Source: Fervidifonticultor_A tertius (GTDB lineage Bacteria; Sysuimicrobiota; Sysuimicrobiia; Sysuimicrobiales; Humicultoraceae). From it: DNA of 64,000 nt. The stretch is taken from positions 16,179 through 80,178 of the forward strand of contig JAVKIY010000004.1 of NCBI GenBank assembly GCA_031459235.1, in the 5' to 3' direction. The notes beneath the pieces were generated by a model. That model had not been told where the DNA came from, did not search any database, and was given only the letters and a program-made list of their open reading frames with translations. Numbering within the stretch: the stretch's first letter is position 1; each line of letters begins with the position of its first letter. Positions 48,672 through 57,537 of this stretch are shown piece after piece. The translations under genes and the position numbers were made by a program.

Positions 48672-49634
48672 GTGGGACCTCGGGTCTTCGCGATCGAGGC
48701 GTCGGCCGCGGGCCGGCGTCTCGATCGCTTTCTGGCCGAGCGCCTCCCCGAGCTCTCGCGCGCGCGGCTCCAGGCGTTGATCGCCAGCGGGCATGCCGTC
48801 GTCGAGTTGCCCGATGGCCGGCGGCTGACACGCGTACGCGCCGCGCACCGGCTGCGGGCGGGCGAGCGCGTGCGCATCGAGGTGCCGCCGTCACAGCCCG
48901 CGGCGCTCGTCCCCGAGCCGATCCCGCTCGCCATCGTCTACGAGGACGCCGAGCTGCTGGTCATCGACAAACCCGCGGGACTGACCGTGCACCCGGGCGC
49001 CGGACACCACACCGGGACCCTGGTGCACGCCGTGCTCGCGCACTGTCCCGACTTGCCGGGCGTGGGCGGCGAGCAGCGCCCGGGCATCGTACACCGGCTG
49101 GACAAGGACACCTCGGGTCTGCTCGTGGTGGCGAAGACCGAGGCCGCGCTACGGGCGCTGCAGGCGCAGATCCGCGCGCGCGAGATGCGGCGTGAGTACC
49201 TCGCGCTGGTGTGGGGTCGGCTCGACGGCGAGGGGACGATCGACGCGCCGATCGGCCGTGACCCGCGCCATCGCACCCGCATGGCGGTCAACCCGCGCGG
49301 CCGGCGCGCCGTGACCGGCTACCGCGCGGTGGAACACTTCGCGCGAGTGACGCTGCTGGCGCTGCGGCTGGCATCGGGCCGCACACACCAGATCCGGGTC
49401 CATTGCGCCGCGATCGGCCACCCCGTGGTGGGTGACCCCACCTACGGCCGCCGGCCCAACCCCTGGGGGCTCCAGCGGCAGGCCCTCCACGCCGCGCGGC
49501 TCGCCTTCAGGCACCCGACCGGTGGCGCCCCGCTGGCCTTTACGTCGCCGCTGCCGGAGGACATCGCCGGCGCGCTCGGGCGGCTGCGCGCGGAGGAGCC
49601 GGGCGCGGGCCGGCGTCGTGAGGGCCTGCCGTGA
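48672..49634 (+). CDS. rluD: RluA-family 23S rRNA pseudouridine synthase
   Basis: The 320-residue protein has an N-terminal S4 RNA-binding domain (RLDRFLAERLPELSRARLQALIASGHAVV). The RluA catalytic domain follows, with LVIDKPAGLTVHPGAGHHTGTLV, the Asp motif GIVHRLDKDTSGLLVVAKT, and LASGRTHQIRVHCAAIGHPVVGDPTYG. The position after lspA is typical of RluD/YlyB in Firmicutes. GTG 48672 starts 14 bases after lgt. It overlaps pyrR by four bases. The exact target uridines are inferred from the RluD subfamily. Confidence 0.9.
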   Translation: MGPRVFAIEASAAGRRLDRFLAERLPELSRARLQALIASGHAVVELPDGRRLTRVRAAHRLRAGERVRIEVPPSQPAALVPEPIPLAIVYEDAELLVIDKPAGLTVHPGAGHHTGTLVHAVLAHCPDLPGVGGEQRPGIVHRLDKDTSGLLVVAKTEAALRALQAQIRAREMRREYLALVWGRLDGEGTIDAPIGRDPRHRTRMAVNPRGRRAVTGYRAVEHFARVTLLALRLASGRTHQIRVHCAAIGHPVVGDPTYGRRPNPWGLQRQALHAARLAFRHPTGGAPLAFTSPLPEDIAGALGRLRAEEPGAGRRREGLP

Positions 49635-50179
49635 GCGGGCGCGAAAAGGCCCGCGTGATGGACGCCGACGCGCTCCGCCGCGCGGTCACGCGGATGGCGC
49701 ACGAGATCCTCGAGCGGAACAGGCGCGTGGAAGGGCTCGTGCTGCTCGGCATCCCCACGCGAGGGGTGCCGCTGGCCGAGCGCTTGGCGACGGCGATCGA
49801 GCGGATCGAGGGCAGGCGGCCGCCCGTGGGCGGCCTGGAGATCGCGCGCCACCGCGACGACCGGCCGGCCTCCGGGCCGCCGCCCGCGCTGCCCTTTGCG
49901 GTGCAGGGCCGGCACGCCGTGCTGGTGGATGACGTGCTCTACACCGGCCGCACGGTGCGTGCGGCCATGGACGCCCTGATCGAGATGGGCCGGCCGGCCA
50001 CGATCCAGCTCGCGGTGCTGGTGGATCGCGGCCACCGGGAGCTGCCCATCCGGCCGGACTACGTCGGCAAGAACGTGCCGACCAGCGCGCGCGAACACAT
50101 CGCGGTGCGGCTGGTGGAGACCGACGGCCGCGACGAGGTCGTCATCGAAGCGCCGGAGCCCGCTCCGCCTTCCTCCTGA
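49631..50179 (+). CDS. pyrR: Bifunctional pyr regulator / uracil phosphoribosyltransferase PyrR
   Basis: PyrR binds pyr operon mRNA and also makes UMP from uracil. The 182-residue protein has DADALRRAVTRMAHEILERN, LLGIPTRGVPLAERLA, the PRPP loop VLVDDVLYTGRTVRAAMDAL (about residues 96-115) and LAVLVDRGHRELPIRPDYVGKNVPTS. GTG 49631 overlaps rluD (GTGA). The lspA-rluD-pyrR order is the Firmicutes arrangement, but the pyr genes that usually follow are absent here; a minus-strand gene follows instead. No pyr attenuator was seen in the window. Confidence 0.92.
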   Translation: MSGREKARVMDADALRRAVTRMAHEILERNRRVEGLVLLGIPTRGVPLAERLATAIERIEGRRPPVGGLEIARHRDDRPASGPPPALPFAVQGRHAVLVDDVLYTGRTVRAAMDALIEMGRPATIQLAVLVDRGHRELPIRPDYVGKNVPTSAREHIAVRLVETDGRDEVVIEAPEPAPPSS

Positions 50180-50200
50180 CCGCCGCGTGCCGGGCGACCA

Positions 50201-51943
50201 CTACCGCGACGGCGCGCCGGGGCGGCGCGGCGGCAATCCCGGGGTGACCACCAGCGTGCGCTCGTGCGTGTAGGTTACCTGACCCGGCTGGCCGCCGCGC
50301 ATCCGGCGGACATAGCGGCGCGCGGTCACGTCCACGGGCACCTTCGCCGCGGCCCGACCCGCGCTGTAGTATGCGGCCAGCGCGGCGGCGGCCCGCACCG
50401 CCTCCTCGGTCGGCGGCCGCCCGGGGGTGAGCAGGACGACGTGCGCACCGGGCATGCCACGGGCGTGCAGCCACAGGTCGTTCGGGCCTGCCACCTCGAA
50501 CGTCAGCCGGTCGTTCTCCCGGGCGCTGCGGCCGACGCGCGCGCGGATGCCGCCGGGGAGCTCGAACGTGCGGCCGGCCTCCGTCGTGCGCGGCGCGACG
50601 ACCGGCCGCCCGCGACGCCGCAGCCCGGCGGCGATCAGGTCCTGCTCGATCTCCCACAGGTCGTCGGCATCCTCGGCCCGGGCAATCGCGGTCGCGGCGG
50701 CCTCGAGGGAGGCGCGCTCGGCCTCGAGCGCCGCGCGCCGGGCGGGCAACCTGCGGCGCGCGGCCTGCGCGCGCGCGTAGCGTTTGAAGTACGTCTGGGC
50801 GTTCTGCACCGGGCCGAGCGCCGGATCGAGCGCGATGCACAGCGGCCGGCCGTCATAACCGACGACCTCGACCTCGGAGGCGCCCGGCGTGACCCGGGCC
50901 TGATAGGCCAGGAGCAGCTCGCCTGCCTCGCGCAGCCGGTCGGCGTTGGCCGCCGCGCGCTCGTCGGCGGCGAGTGCGTCGAGCGCGCGGGCCACGCGGG
51001 CGCTCGCCGCTGCGAGCGACGCGGCCAGGCTGGCGCGCACCTCCTCGACGCGCGCGACCTCCGCGGCCCGGCCGACCACGGCCTCGACCGCCTGACTCAT
51101 TGAGGCCGGCTCAGGATAGAGCCCGTCGAACAGCCGCATGGGCAGCGCGGCATAGGCGGTCGGCTCGCCCCGCGCGTCGCGATACAGCGCCGGAGCGAAC
51201 GCACCGGCGAGCACGGCGTCGCCGAGCCCGCGCGCGGCCTCCGCGAGCCGGCCGGCGTCCTCCAGCGCCGCCGGTCGCATCGGGTCCACGCCGGCCCGCA
51301 GGCAGATCTCCCACGCATGCGCCGGCCCGAGCCCGCCGGCGGCCGCCATGACCGCGCGCCAGGCCTGCGGCGGCCCGCCGCCCGCGGAGGGCTGCGCGGA
51401 CGCCGCCATCACGTCGTCCGCCGTGACGGTCGCCGGAGTGCGGGCGGGCCGGGCCGGCGGCTCGTACGGTCGACCCGGCGTGGCGGGTCGCCGGCCCGCC
51501 GACGGCCGCAATGCGCCGATCACGAGGCCACCCGCGCGGAGGACGACGTTCCCGAAGCGTCCCATCAGCTCGATCACGAGGTCCTGCGGCCCCTCGAGCG
51601 TCTCGAAGCTGACGGTGACCACGCGCTCGAACGGGAGCGCTTCGATCGCGCGCACCGTGGCGCCCTCCAGGCGGCTACGCAGCATCTGCGCGAAGGGCGT
51701 GGCCTCGCCCTCCGGCGCTCGGCGTGTGAGCACCAGTCTCGTCCACCGCGGTTCCAGCGAGACGCGGAGCGCTCGGGCGCCGCGTCCCCAACGAAGCCCC
51801 ACGGTGAGGTCGGCCGCCGCGGGCTGCAGCACGCGGCCCACGCGCGCGCCCGCCAGCGGCCGGCACTCGACCAGGACCGCGGCCAGAATGACGCTGTCAA
51901 ATGACGCCGACGGGGCGCGGGAGCGGGAGGAGGAAGCGTCCAT
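50201..51943 (-). CDS. rqcH: Rqc2 homologue RqcH (NFACT family)
   Basis: RqcH binds obstructed 50S subunits and recruits tRNA-Ala to add C-terminal Ala tails that mark stalled peptides for degradation. The 580-residue protein has NFACT-N with FDSVILAAVLVEC and IELMGRFGNVVL. A long coiled-coil region follows (about 280-430, with QNAQTYFKRYARAQAARRRL), then the NFACT-R domain with NDLWLHARGMPGAHVVL and a basic C-terminal end. I chose ATG 51943; ATG 51958 is possible. It is the only minus-strand gene between 43.2 and 59.3 kb. The extreme C-terminus is short, as in bacterial homologues. Confidence 0.9.
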   Translation of the reverse strand: MDASSSRSRAPSASFDSVILAAVLVECRPLAGARVGRVLQPAAADLTVGLRWGRGARALRVSLEPRWTRLVLTRRAPEGEATPFAQMLRSRLEGATVRAIEALPFERVVTVSFETLEGPQDLVIELMGRFGNVVLRAGGLVIGALRPSAGRRPATPGRPYEPPARPARTPATVTADDVMAASAQPSAGGGPPQAWRAVMAAAGGLGPAHAWEICLRAGVDPMRPAALEDAGRLAEAARGLGDAVLAGAFAPALYRDARGEPTAYAALPMRLFDGLYPEPASMSQAVEAVVGRAAEVARVEEVRASLAASLAAASARVARALDALAADERAAANADRLREAGELLLAYQARVTPGASEVEVVGYDGRPLCIALDPALGPVQNAQTYFKRYARAQAARRRLPARRAALEAERASLEAAATAIARAEDADDLWEIEQDLIAAGLRRRGRPVVAPRTTEAGRTFELPGGIRARVGRSARENDRLTFEVAGPNDLWLHARGMPGAHVVLLTPGRPPTEEAVRAAAALAAYYSAGRAAAKVPVDVTARRYVRRMRGGQPGQVTYTHERTLVVTPGLPPRRPGAPSR

Positions 51944-52053
51944 CGCCGGTGACACCATACGACACGGCCTGCGCTGCCGCAAGCGCGCCAAAGCGTCCGC
52001 GCGCTCACTCGCGCGGGCAGGAACGCCCTGGCGGGAGCCGAACAGGAGCGCTT

Positions 52054-52935
52054 GTGATCCGCAGCATGACCGGGTTCGGTACGGCGGTCGCGGAGGTCCC
52101 GGGCGGGCGCATGACCGTCGAGGTCCGGTCGGTCAACCACCGGTTTAGCGAGGTCGCGGTCCGGCTGCCGCGTGACCTGGCGTCGCTCGAGGATCGCGCG
52201 CGCGCGCTGGTGGGGGAACGGGTGCGCCGCGGGCGCGTCGAGGTGATCGTCACGCGCGACGAGGGCGCACGCCGGCCGCGCGCGGTCCGCGTGGACACCG
52301 AGCTCGCCGCCGCCTACGCCCGCGCCCTGCGAGAGCTGGCGGCGGCGGTCGGGGTCGCGGGAGAGGTGCCGCTCGCGCAGGTGGCCGCGTTGCCCGACGT
52401 GCTGCGCCTGGAGGATGAGCGGACCGACCCGGAGGCGGTCTGGCCGGGCATCGAGCGGGCGATCCGCGCCGCCACCGACGCGCTCGTCGCGATGCGCGAG
52501 GCCGAGGGCCGGCGTTTGGCCGCGGACCTGCTCGCGCGGGTGGCGGCGGTGGACGCGCTGGCCGCGGCGATCGCGGCGCGAAGCCGCGAGGTCGTGCGCG
52601 TGTACGGCGAGCGGCTGCGCGCGCGGCTGGCCGAGATGCTCGCGGAGGTGCCGGTGGATGAAGCGCGCATCGCCACCGAACTGGCCATGTTCGCCGAGCG
52701 CAGCGACATCACCGAGGAGCTCGTGCGGTTGCGCAGCCACCTAGTCCAGTTCCGTCAGACCGTGGCCGACGAGGACGGCGCGGTGGGCCGCAAGTTAGAC
52801 TTCATCCTGCAGGAGATGGGTCGGGAGACGAACACCATCGGCGCCAAGGCCAACGACCTGGAGATCACCCGGGCGATCATCGACATGAAGAGCGAGCTCG
52901 AGAGCCTGCGCGAGCAGGTGCAGAACGTCGAGTAG
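52054..52935 (+). CDS. yicC: YicC family protein (endoribonuclease-like)
   Basis: YicC proteins act on RNA; the E. coli protein is reported as an endoribonuclease. The 293-residue protein opens with IRSMTGFGTAVAEVPGGRMTVEVRSVNHRF. It has SLEDRARALVGERVRRGRVEV, and ends in the conserved VGRKLDFILQEMGRETNTIGAKANDLEI block. GTG 52054 has AGGAG six bases upstream. The yicC-remA-kinase-priA order matches the Firmicutes cluster yicC-remA-gmk-rpoZ-coaBC-priA, here condensed. Confidence 0.93.
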   Translation: MIRSMTGFGTAVAEVPGGRMTVEVRSVNHRFSEVAVRLPRDLASLEDRARALVGERVRRGRVEVIVTRDEGARRPRAVRVDTELAAAYARALRELAAAVGVAGEVPLAQVAALPDVLRLEDERTDPEAVWPGIERAIRAATDALVAMREAEGRRLAADLLARVAAVDALAAAIAARSREVVRVYGERLRARLAEMLAEVPVDEARIATELAMFAERSDITEELVRLRSHLVQFRQTVADEDGAVGRKLDFILQEMGRETNTIGAKANDLEITRAIIDMKSELESLREQVQNVE

Positions 52936-52947
52936 CGGCGGGCCGGG

Positions 52948-53214
52948 ATGGATGCGCGCCTGATCAACATCGGTCACGGTAACATCCTGGCCGCGAACCG
53001 CATCGTCGCCATCATCAGCCCGGACTCCGCGCCGGTGAAGCGCATCGTGCAGGAGGCCCGCGAGCGGGGCACGCTGATCGACGCGACGTATGGGCGGCGC
53101 ACGCGCGCCGTGGTCATCACCGACAGCGGGCACGTCGTGCTGTCGGCGATCCAGCCCGAGACCCTCGCCCATCGCTACGACGCGCGGGAGGCCGGCGACG
53201 AACCTGCGGAGTGA
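52948..53214 (+). CDS. remA: Extracellular matrix regulator RemA family (DUF370)
   Basis: RemA in Bacillus is a DNA-binding protein that activates matrix and osmoprotection genes; it assembles into rings. The 88-residue protein matches the family across its length: INIGHGNILAANRIVAIISP, SAPVKRIVQEARERGTLIDATYGRRTRAVVITDSGHVVLSAIQPETLAHR. The Arg-rich loop GRRTRAV is the DNA-contact region. It lies 12 bases after yicC. Its target genes here are unknown. It occurs in the same genome as c-di-GMP (HD-GYP) genes and a processive GT2, so a matrix role is thinkable. Confidence 0.93.
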   Translation: MDARLINIGHGNILAANRIVAIISPDSAPVKRIVQEARERGTLIDATYGRRTRAVVITDSGHVVLSAIQPETLAHRYDAREAGDEPAE

Positions 53215-53227
53215 GCCGGGCGCGGAC

Positions 53228-53764
53228 GTGACGGTCGCGCTGGGCGGGCCCATCGGGGCGGGCAAGAGCACGCTCGCCCGCTCGCTCGCCGACCGGCTCG
53301 GCGTGCCGCTGGTCTCCGCGGGCGGCGTCTTCCGCGAGCTCGCCCGGCGCCGCGGAGTTCACGTGGTCGAGCTCAACCGCCTGGCCGAGGACGACCCCTC
53401 GATCGACCGCGACCTGGACCGCCTGCAGGGCGAGCTCGCCCGCCAGGGGCCGTGCGTGGTCGAGTCGCGGCTCTCTGGCTGGATGGTGGAGGCCGACCTG
53501 AAGGTCTGGCTCGACGCCCCGCTGGAGGTGCGCGCGGCGCGCGTGGCCGCGCGGGAGGGCCAGCGCCCCGAGGCCGCGCGCGAGGAGCTGCTGGTGCGGG
53601 AACGCAGCGAGTGGTCGCGCTATCGCGCGCTCTACGGCATCGAGATGAGCGACCGCGCGCCCTACCAGCTCGTCATCGACACGAGCCGGTGGGACCCCGA
53701 CGTGCTCGTCGAGGTCCTCGAGCGCCTGGCCCGCACGGTCCGGCGCGCCTCGCGCGCGCGCTAG
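53228..53764 (+). CDS. Archaeal-type cytidylate kinase family protein
   Basis: The 178-residue P-loop protein starts VTVALGGPIGAGKSTLARSLAD (Walker A about residues 8-15). LVSAGGVFRELARRRGVHVVELNRLAEDDPSIDRDLDR, VVESRLSGWMVEADLKVWLDAPLEVRAARVAAREG and VIDTSRWD follow. This pattern matches the archaeal CMP kinase family (TIGR02173) rather than bacterial Cmk or Gmk. The gene sits where guanylate kinase usually lies, between remA and priA. It may phosphorylate CMP/dCMP; whether it replaces Gmk cannot be told. Start GTG 53228 is 13 bases after remA. Confidence 0.82.
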   Translation: MTVALGGPIGAGKSTLARSLADRLGVPLVSAGGVFRELARRRGVHVVELNRLAEDDPSIDRDLDRLQGELARQGPCVVESRLSGWMVEADLKVWLDAPLEVRAARVAAREGQRPEAAREELLVRERSEWSRYRALYGIEMSDRAPYQLVIDTSRWDPDVLVEVLERLARTVRRASRAR

Positions 53765-53777
53765 GCGCCCGTCCCGC

Positions 53778-55865
53778 ATGAGCGCCGACCCGCTCGCCGT
53801 CGCGCTCGATCTGCCCCTGCGCGCGGGCGACGCAAGCTTCACGTTCGCGGCTGGTGCGGCCGCCGGCGTGCCGCGCGGCACGGGCGTGGTCGTGCCCTTC
53901 GGGGCACGGCTGCTCCCGGGGATCGTGCTCGGGCCCGGCGAGCCGCGGCCAGGGTTGCGACCGGTGCTGGCGCGTGTCGAGCCCACACCGCTGGTGCCGG
54001 CGCCGGTCGTGGATCTGGCGGAGTGGACCGCGCGCGAGTACGTCTCCTCCACGGGCGAGGCCCTGGCGGTCGCCGTCCCGTGGGACGCGCTGTGGAGCGG
54101 GTTGCGCCTCTGGTGCCGCGACCGGGTCGCCGACGCCCTCTCGCCGCCGGCGCGGGCGATCGCCGGGCGCATCGCCGCCCGGCCGCAGCCGCTCTCGCGC
54201 GCGGCCCGCCTGTTCGTGGACGCGCCCGAGGCCCTCGCCGAGCTGGCCGAGGCCGGCGTGCTCTCCGCGATCGTCGGGGCGCCTTCGGTCTGGCGCGCGC
54301 CCACGGCGGCGGCGCGCGTCGAGGCCGGGGATGTGGCGCCCGGCCCCGGGGAGGAGGCCGTGCGCGCGGTGGTCGCCGAGGCCATGGCCGCCGACCCACA
54401 TGCGGTGCTCGTTGTCGGGTGGCCGCGCACGGCCGCGTACCTGGCGGCCGCGCGCGCGGCGCTCGCCAGCCGGTGGGCTGTTGCCGCGCTCTTTCCTTCA
54501 GTGGACGCCGCGGAGGGGTTCGCCGCGGCCGCCGCGGCCGCGGGCCTGCCGGTCCACCGGCTCCATGCGGGTTTGGCCCCCGCGGCTCGCCTGGCTGCGT
54601 GGCGTGGCCTGGCCGGCATGCGCGGGGTCGTGGTCGTCGGCACCCGCGCCGCGGTCTTCGCACCCGCGGCCGACCCGCTGCTGCTCATCGTGGATGACGA
54701 GGATGCCTCCGGCCACAAGGAGGAGCGGGCCCCGCGGTTCCTCACCGCCGCCGTCGCCGCGCACCGCGCGCGCGACGGGGCGCTCCTCGTCGGCGCCACC
54801 ACACCGACCGTGGCGCGTTTCGCAGAGACGCAGACCGGCGCGTGCCGGCTCATCGCGCTCCCCACGCGGCGGCCCCGCGTCGGCGTCATCGACCTGCGCC
54901 GCCGCCCCGACCCCGCGGAGCCCATCAGCCGCGCCGCGCGCGAGGCCGTGCGGCGCGTGGCACGCGCCGGCGGCCGTGCGCTGGTCGTCGCCGACCGGAA
55001 GGGTTATGCCGCGGCGCTGCACTGTGCGGAGTGCGGCGCGGTGGAACGCTGCCCGTCCTGCGGCGTGGCGATGGTCTACGACCGCGCGAGCCGCCGGTTG
55101 GGCTGCCGGCTGTGTGGCCGCCGGCTGCCGGCGCCGGACCGCTGCGCGCGCTGCGGCGGGGTGCGGCTGCGGCCGCTGGGGGCCGGGACCGAGCGTCTGG
55201 CCGCGGTGCTCCGGCGCAGCGCGCCCCGCGTGATGCGCTTCGACGCCGACGCGGTCGCGCGGGGCGGCGACGCGGACGCCATGCTCGCGCCGTTCCGCGC
55301 GCGCGGCGGGGCGCTGGTCGCGACCACCTATGTGCTGCCCTACCTGCCGTCGCTGCATCTTGACCTGATCGTCCTGACCGCTGCCGACCGCTGGCTCCAC
55401 CGGCCCGAGTATCGCGCCGCGGAGCGCGCGCTCGCCCTGCTGCGAACACTCGGCATCACGGGCGGCGCACAGGTGCTGGTCGAGACCGCCGACCCTGAGC
55501 ACCCGGTGCTGCGCGCGGTGCTGGCGCCGGGCCTACGGACCTTCTACGACGAGGAGCTCACGCTGCGCCGCCAGCTCGGGTTTCCGCCGTACCGTGTGCT
55601 GGCAGCGGTGACGATCAGCGGCCGCAGCGTCGCGTCGGTGGACAGCGTGGCCGCGCACCTGGCGGCGGCGCGCGCGGCCGGCGTCGAGGTGCTGGGACCG
55701 GCGCTGCTGCGCGCCCGGGCCGGTGCGCGCGAGGTCGGGCGGGCGCTGGTGGTTCGGGCCCCGGACCGCACTGCCGTGCGCGAGGTCCTCTGGCCGGTGG
55801 TCACCGGCGCGGCGGTGCCGCCGGGCGTGCGCGTCGCCGTCGACGTCGAGCCGATCGAACTCTAG
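53778..55865 (+). CDS. priA: PriA-like primosomal protein N' without helicase P-loop
   Basis: PriA restarts stalled replication forks. The 695-residue protein keeps the N-terminal 3'-end-binding domain (FTFAAGAAAGVPRGTGVVVPFG) and the zinc region (CAECGAVERCPSCG, CRLCG, CARCGG, about residues 416-460). It also keeps the C-terminal domain (FYDEELTLRRQLGFPPY). In the helicase core, the Walker A GVTGSGKT is absent; the position reads VLVVGWPRTAAYLAA. The DEEH box reads IVDDEDASGHKEE. Actinobacterial PriA proteins are similarly degenerate, so it probably acts as a non-motor loader. It starts 13 bases after the kinase gene. Confidence 0.88.
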   Translation: MSADPLAVALDLPLRAGDASFTFAAGAAAGVPRGTGVVVPFGARLLPGIVLGPGEPRPGLRPVLARVEPTPLVPAPVVDLAEWTAREYVSSTGEALAVAVPWDALWSGLRLWCRDRVADALSPPARAIAGRIAARPQPLSRAARLFVDAPEALAELAEAGVLSAIVGAPSVWRAPTAAARVEAGDVAPGPGEEAVRAVVAEAMAADPHAVLVVGWPRTAAYLAAARAALASRWAVAALFPSVDAAEGFAAAAAAAGLPVHRLHAGLAPAARLAAWRGLAGMRGVVVVGTRAAVFAPAADPLLLIVDDEDASGHKEERAPRFLTAAVAAHRARDGALLVGATTPTVARFAETQTGACRLIALPTRRPRVGVIDLRRRPDPAEPISRAAREAVRRVARAGGRALVVADRKGYAAALHCAECGAVERCPSCGVAMVYDRASRRLGCRLCGRRLPAPDRCARCGGVRLRPLGAGTERLAAVLRRSAPRVMRFDADAVARGGDADAMLAPFRARGGALVATTYVLPYLPSLHLDLIVLTAADRWLHRPEYRAAERALALLRTLGITGGAQVLVETADPEHPVLRAVLAPGLRTFYDEELTLRRQLGFPPYRVLAAVTISGRSVASVDSVAAHLAAARAAGVEVLGPALLRARAGAREVGRALVVRAPDRTAVREVLWPVVTGAAVPPGVRVAVDVEPIEL

Positions 55866-55987
55866 GGACGCGGGCGACGCCCGCCGGCCGGGCGCCGCGC
55901 AGGGAGCGCCCCGTGGTCTTGGCGAACCTCACCCCTCAGACCGCGGCGTGGTCGTCATCGAGGCTCGCGCCGCGAGAGAGGGGACCC

Positions 55988-57499
55988 ATGATGCCCATGA
56001 TTGGCCGTCTCCCGCGCACCGCGCTGTTGCTGGTCGTCATCCTGGCCGCCAGCGGCTTGGCCCAGGCCGGGCCCGCGGCGCAGCCGGGCACCCTGACCGT
56101 CGCTTACCCGCAGCGCGTCGTCTCGCTCGACCCTCACGGGACCGCGGCGGCCGAACGCATCACGATCATCCTGGGCCGCCACCTGTTCGACACGTTGGTG
56201 ACGTGGGATCCGGCCGCCAAGCGGTTCCAGCCCGCGCTGGCCGAACGCTGGCGCAGCGTCAACCCTACCACCTGGGAGTTCGAGCTCAGGCGGGGCGTGA
56301 AGTTCCACGACGGGAGCGACCTTACGGCCGAGGCCGTGCGGACCACCATCGAGCGCGCCAAGACGGTGCGCGGCCCGCTGACGCCGCTGTTCGCGAGCGT
56401 CACCGCCGAGGCGACCGACCCGCTGCGCGTGGTCCTGCGGACCGCGGCGCCGCTGGGGACCCTGCTGTCCAACCTGACCATGCTCGGAATTGTCCCGGCC
56501 GCCACCCCCATGACCCCGGCGTTCGGCGACCGTCCGATCGGGACCGGACCGTTCCGGTTCGTCGAGATGGTCCGCGACACGCGGGTGGTCCTCGAGGCCA
56601 ACGTGAACTACTGGCGCCCGGGCATTCCCAAGGTCCGCCGGCTGGTCTTCGTTGACATCCCGGAGCTGTCGGGGCGGGTCACCGCCCTGGAGACCGGCGA
56701 GATCGACATGACCTTCCAGCTCACCCCCGAGGAGATCCGCCGGTTGCGGGGGAGCACGACCATCAAGATCGAGGTCGGCCCCACGTTCTACACGCGGTTC
56801 CTCTGGCTGAATGCCAGCCGCAAGCCGCTCGATGACGTTCGCGTGCGGCGCGCGATCGCCCGGGCGCTGAACATCAGCGCGATCACGAGCTCACTGGTCG
56901 CCGGGATCGCGAAGCCCGCCACCGCGCCCATCGGCAGCAACGTCCTGTGCTACGCTGAGCAGCCGCCTTACGGGTATAGCGGCGCGGAGGCGCGGCGGAT
57001 GCTGGCCGAGGCCGGGTACGCGCGTGGGATCGACGTCGAGATGAAGTGGAACGACGCGCTGCCGAAGGAGCGCGAGGTGGCCGACGCGATCGTCGGCCAG
57101 CTCGCGCTGGTGGGCGTGCGGGTCCGGAGCACGCTCCAGCCGCGGGCGATCTGGGTGGACGACCTGGTCAGGCTGAACTGGGATATGAACCTCCTGGGGA
57201 CCGGCGCGGTGACGGGCGACGCCGACTACTCGCTCGGCCGCCTCTACCACTCACGCGCCCGGCGCACCGGCTACGTGAACCCTGAGCTGGACCGGCTTCT
57301 CGACGAGGCGGCGAGCACGGTGAACACCGCAGCGCGCTGCCGGCTCTACCAGCGCGTCCAGGAGATCCTCTGGAGCGAGGTGCCTGGCGTCTTCCTCTTC
57401 GAGTCGCTGGAGGTCTACGCGTACCGCACCCGCGTCCAGAGCTTCACCGTGCCGACCAGCGAAATCTTCAGCCTGAGCGAGGTGTCGGTGGCGCCATAG
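55988..57499 (+). CDS. Oligopeptide-type ABC transporter substrate-binding protein (SBP family 5)
   Basis: The 503-residue exported protein has a signal peptide (about residues 1-28) and the SBP_bac_5 pattern. It reads LTVAYPQRVVSLDPHGTAAAERITII, FQPALAERWRSVNPTTWEFELRRGVKFHDGSDLTAEAV, IGTGPFRFVEMVRD and FLWLNASRKPLDDVRVRRAIARAL. No lipobox Cys is visible after the signal peptide, so it may be free or anchored otherwise. ATG 55988 is chosen of three clustered ATGs. It is followed by two permease genes. Substrates of the family include peptides, glutathione and opines; the adjacent minus-strand enzymes hint at a D-amino acid or peptide derivative. Confidence 0.87.
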   Translation: MMPMIGRLPRTALLLVVILAASGLAQAGPAAQPGTLTVAYPQRVVSLDPHGTAAAERITIILGRHLFDTLVTWDPAAKRFQPALAERWRSVNPTTWEFELRRGVKFHDGSDLTAEAVRTTIERAKTVRGPLTPLFASVTAEATDPLRVVLRTAAPLGTLLSNLTMLGIVPAATPMTPAFGDRPIGTGPFRFVEMVRDTRVVLEANVNYWRPGIPKVRRLVFVDIPELSGRVTALETGEIDMTFQLTPEEIRRLRGSTTIKIEVGPTFYTRFLWLNASRKPLDDVRVRRAIARALNISAITSSLVAGIAKPATAPIGSNVLCYAEQPPYGYSGAEARRMLAEAGYARGIDVEMKWNDALPKEREVADAIVGQLALVGVRVRSTLQPRAIWVDDLVRLNWDMNLLGTGAVTGDADYSLGRLYHSRARRTGYVNPELDRLLDEAASTVNTAARCRLYQRVQEILWSEVPGVFLFESLEVYAYRTRVQSFTVPTSEIFSLSEVSVAP

Positions 57500-57537
57500 G
57501 CCGCTACCTGCTCCGCCGCGCGCTCGCGGCGCTCCTG

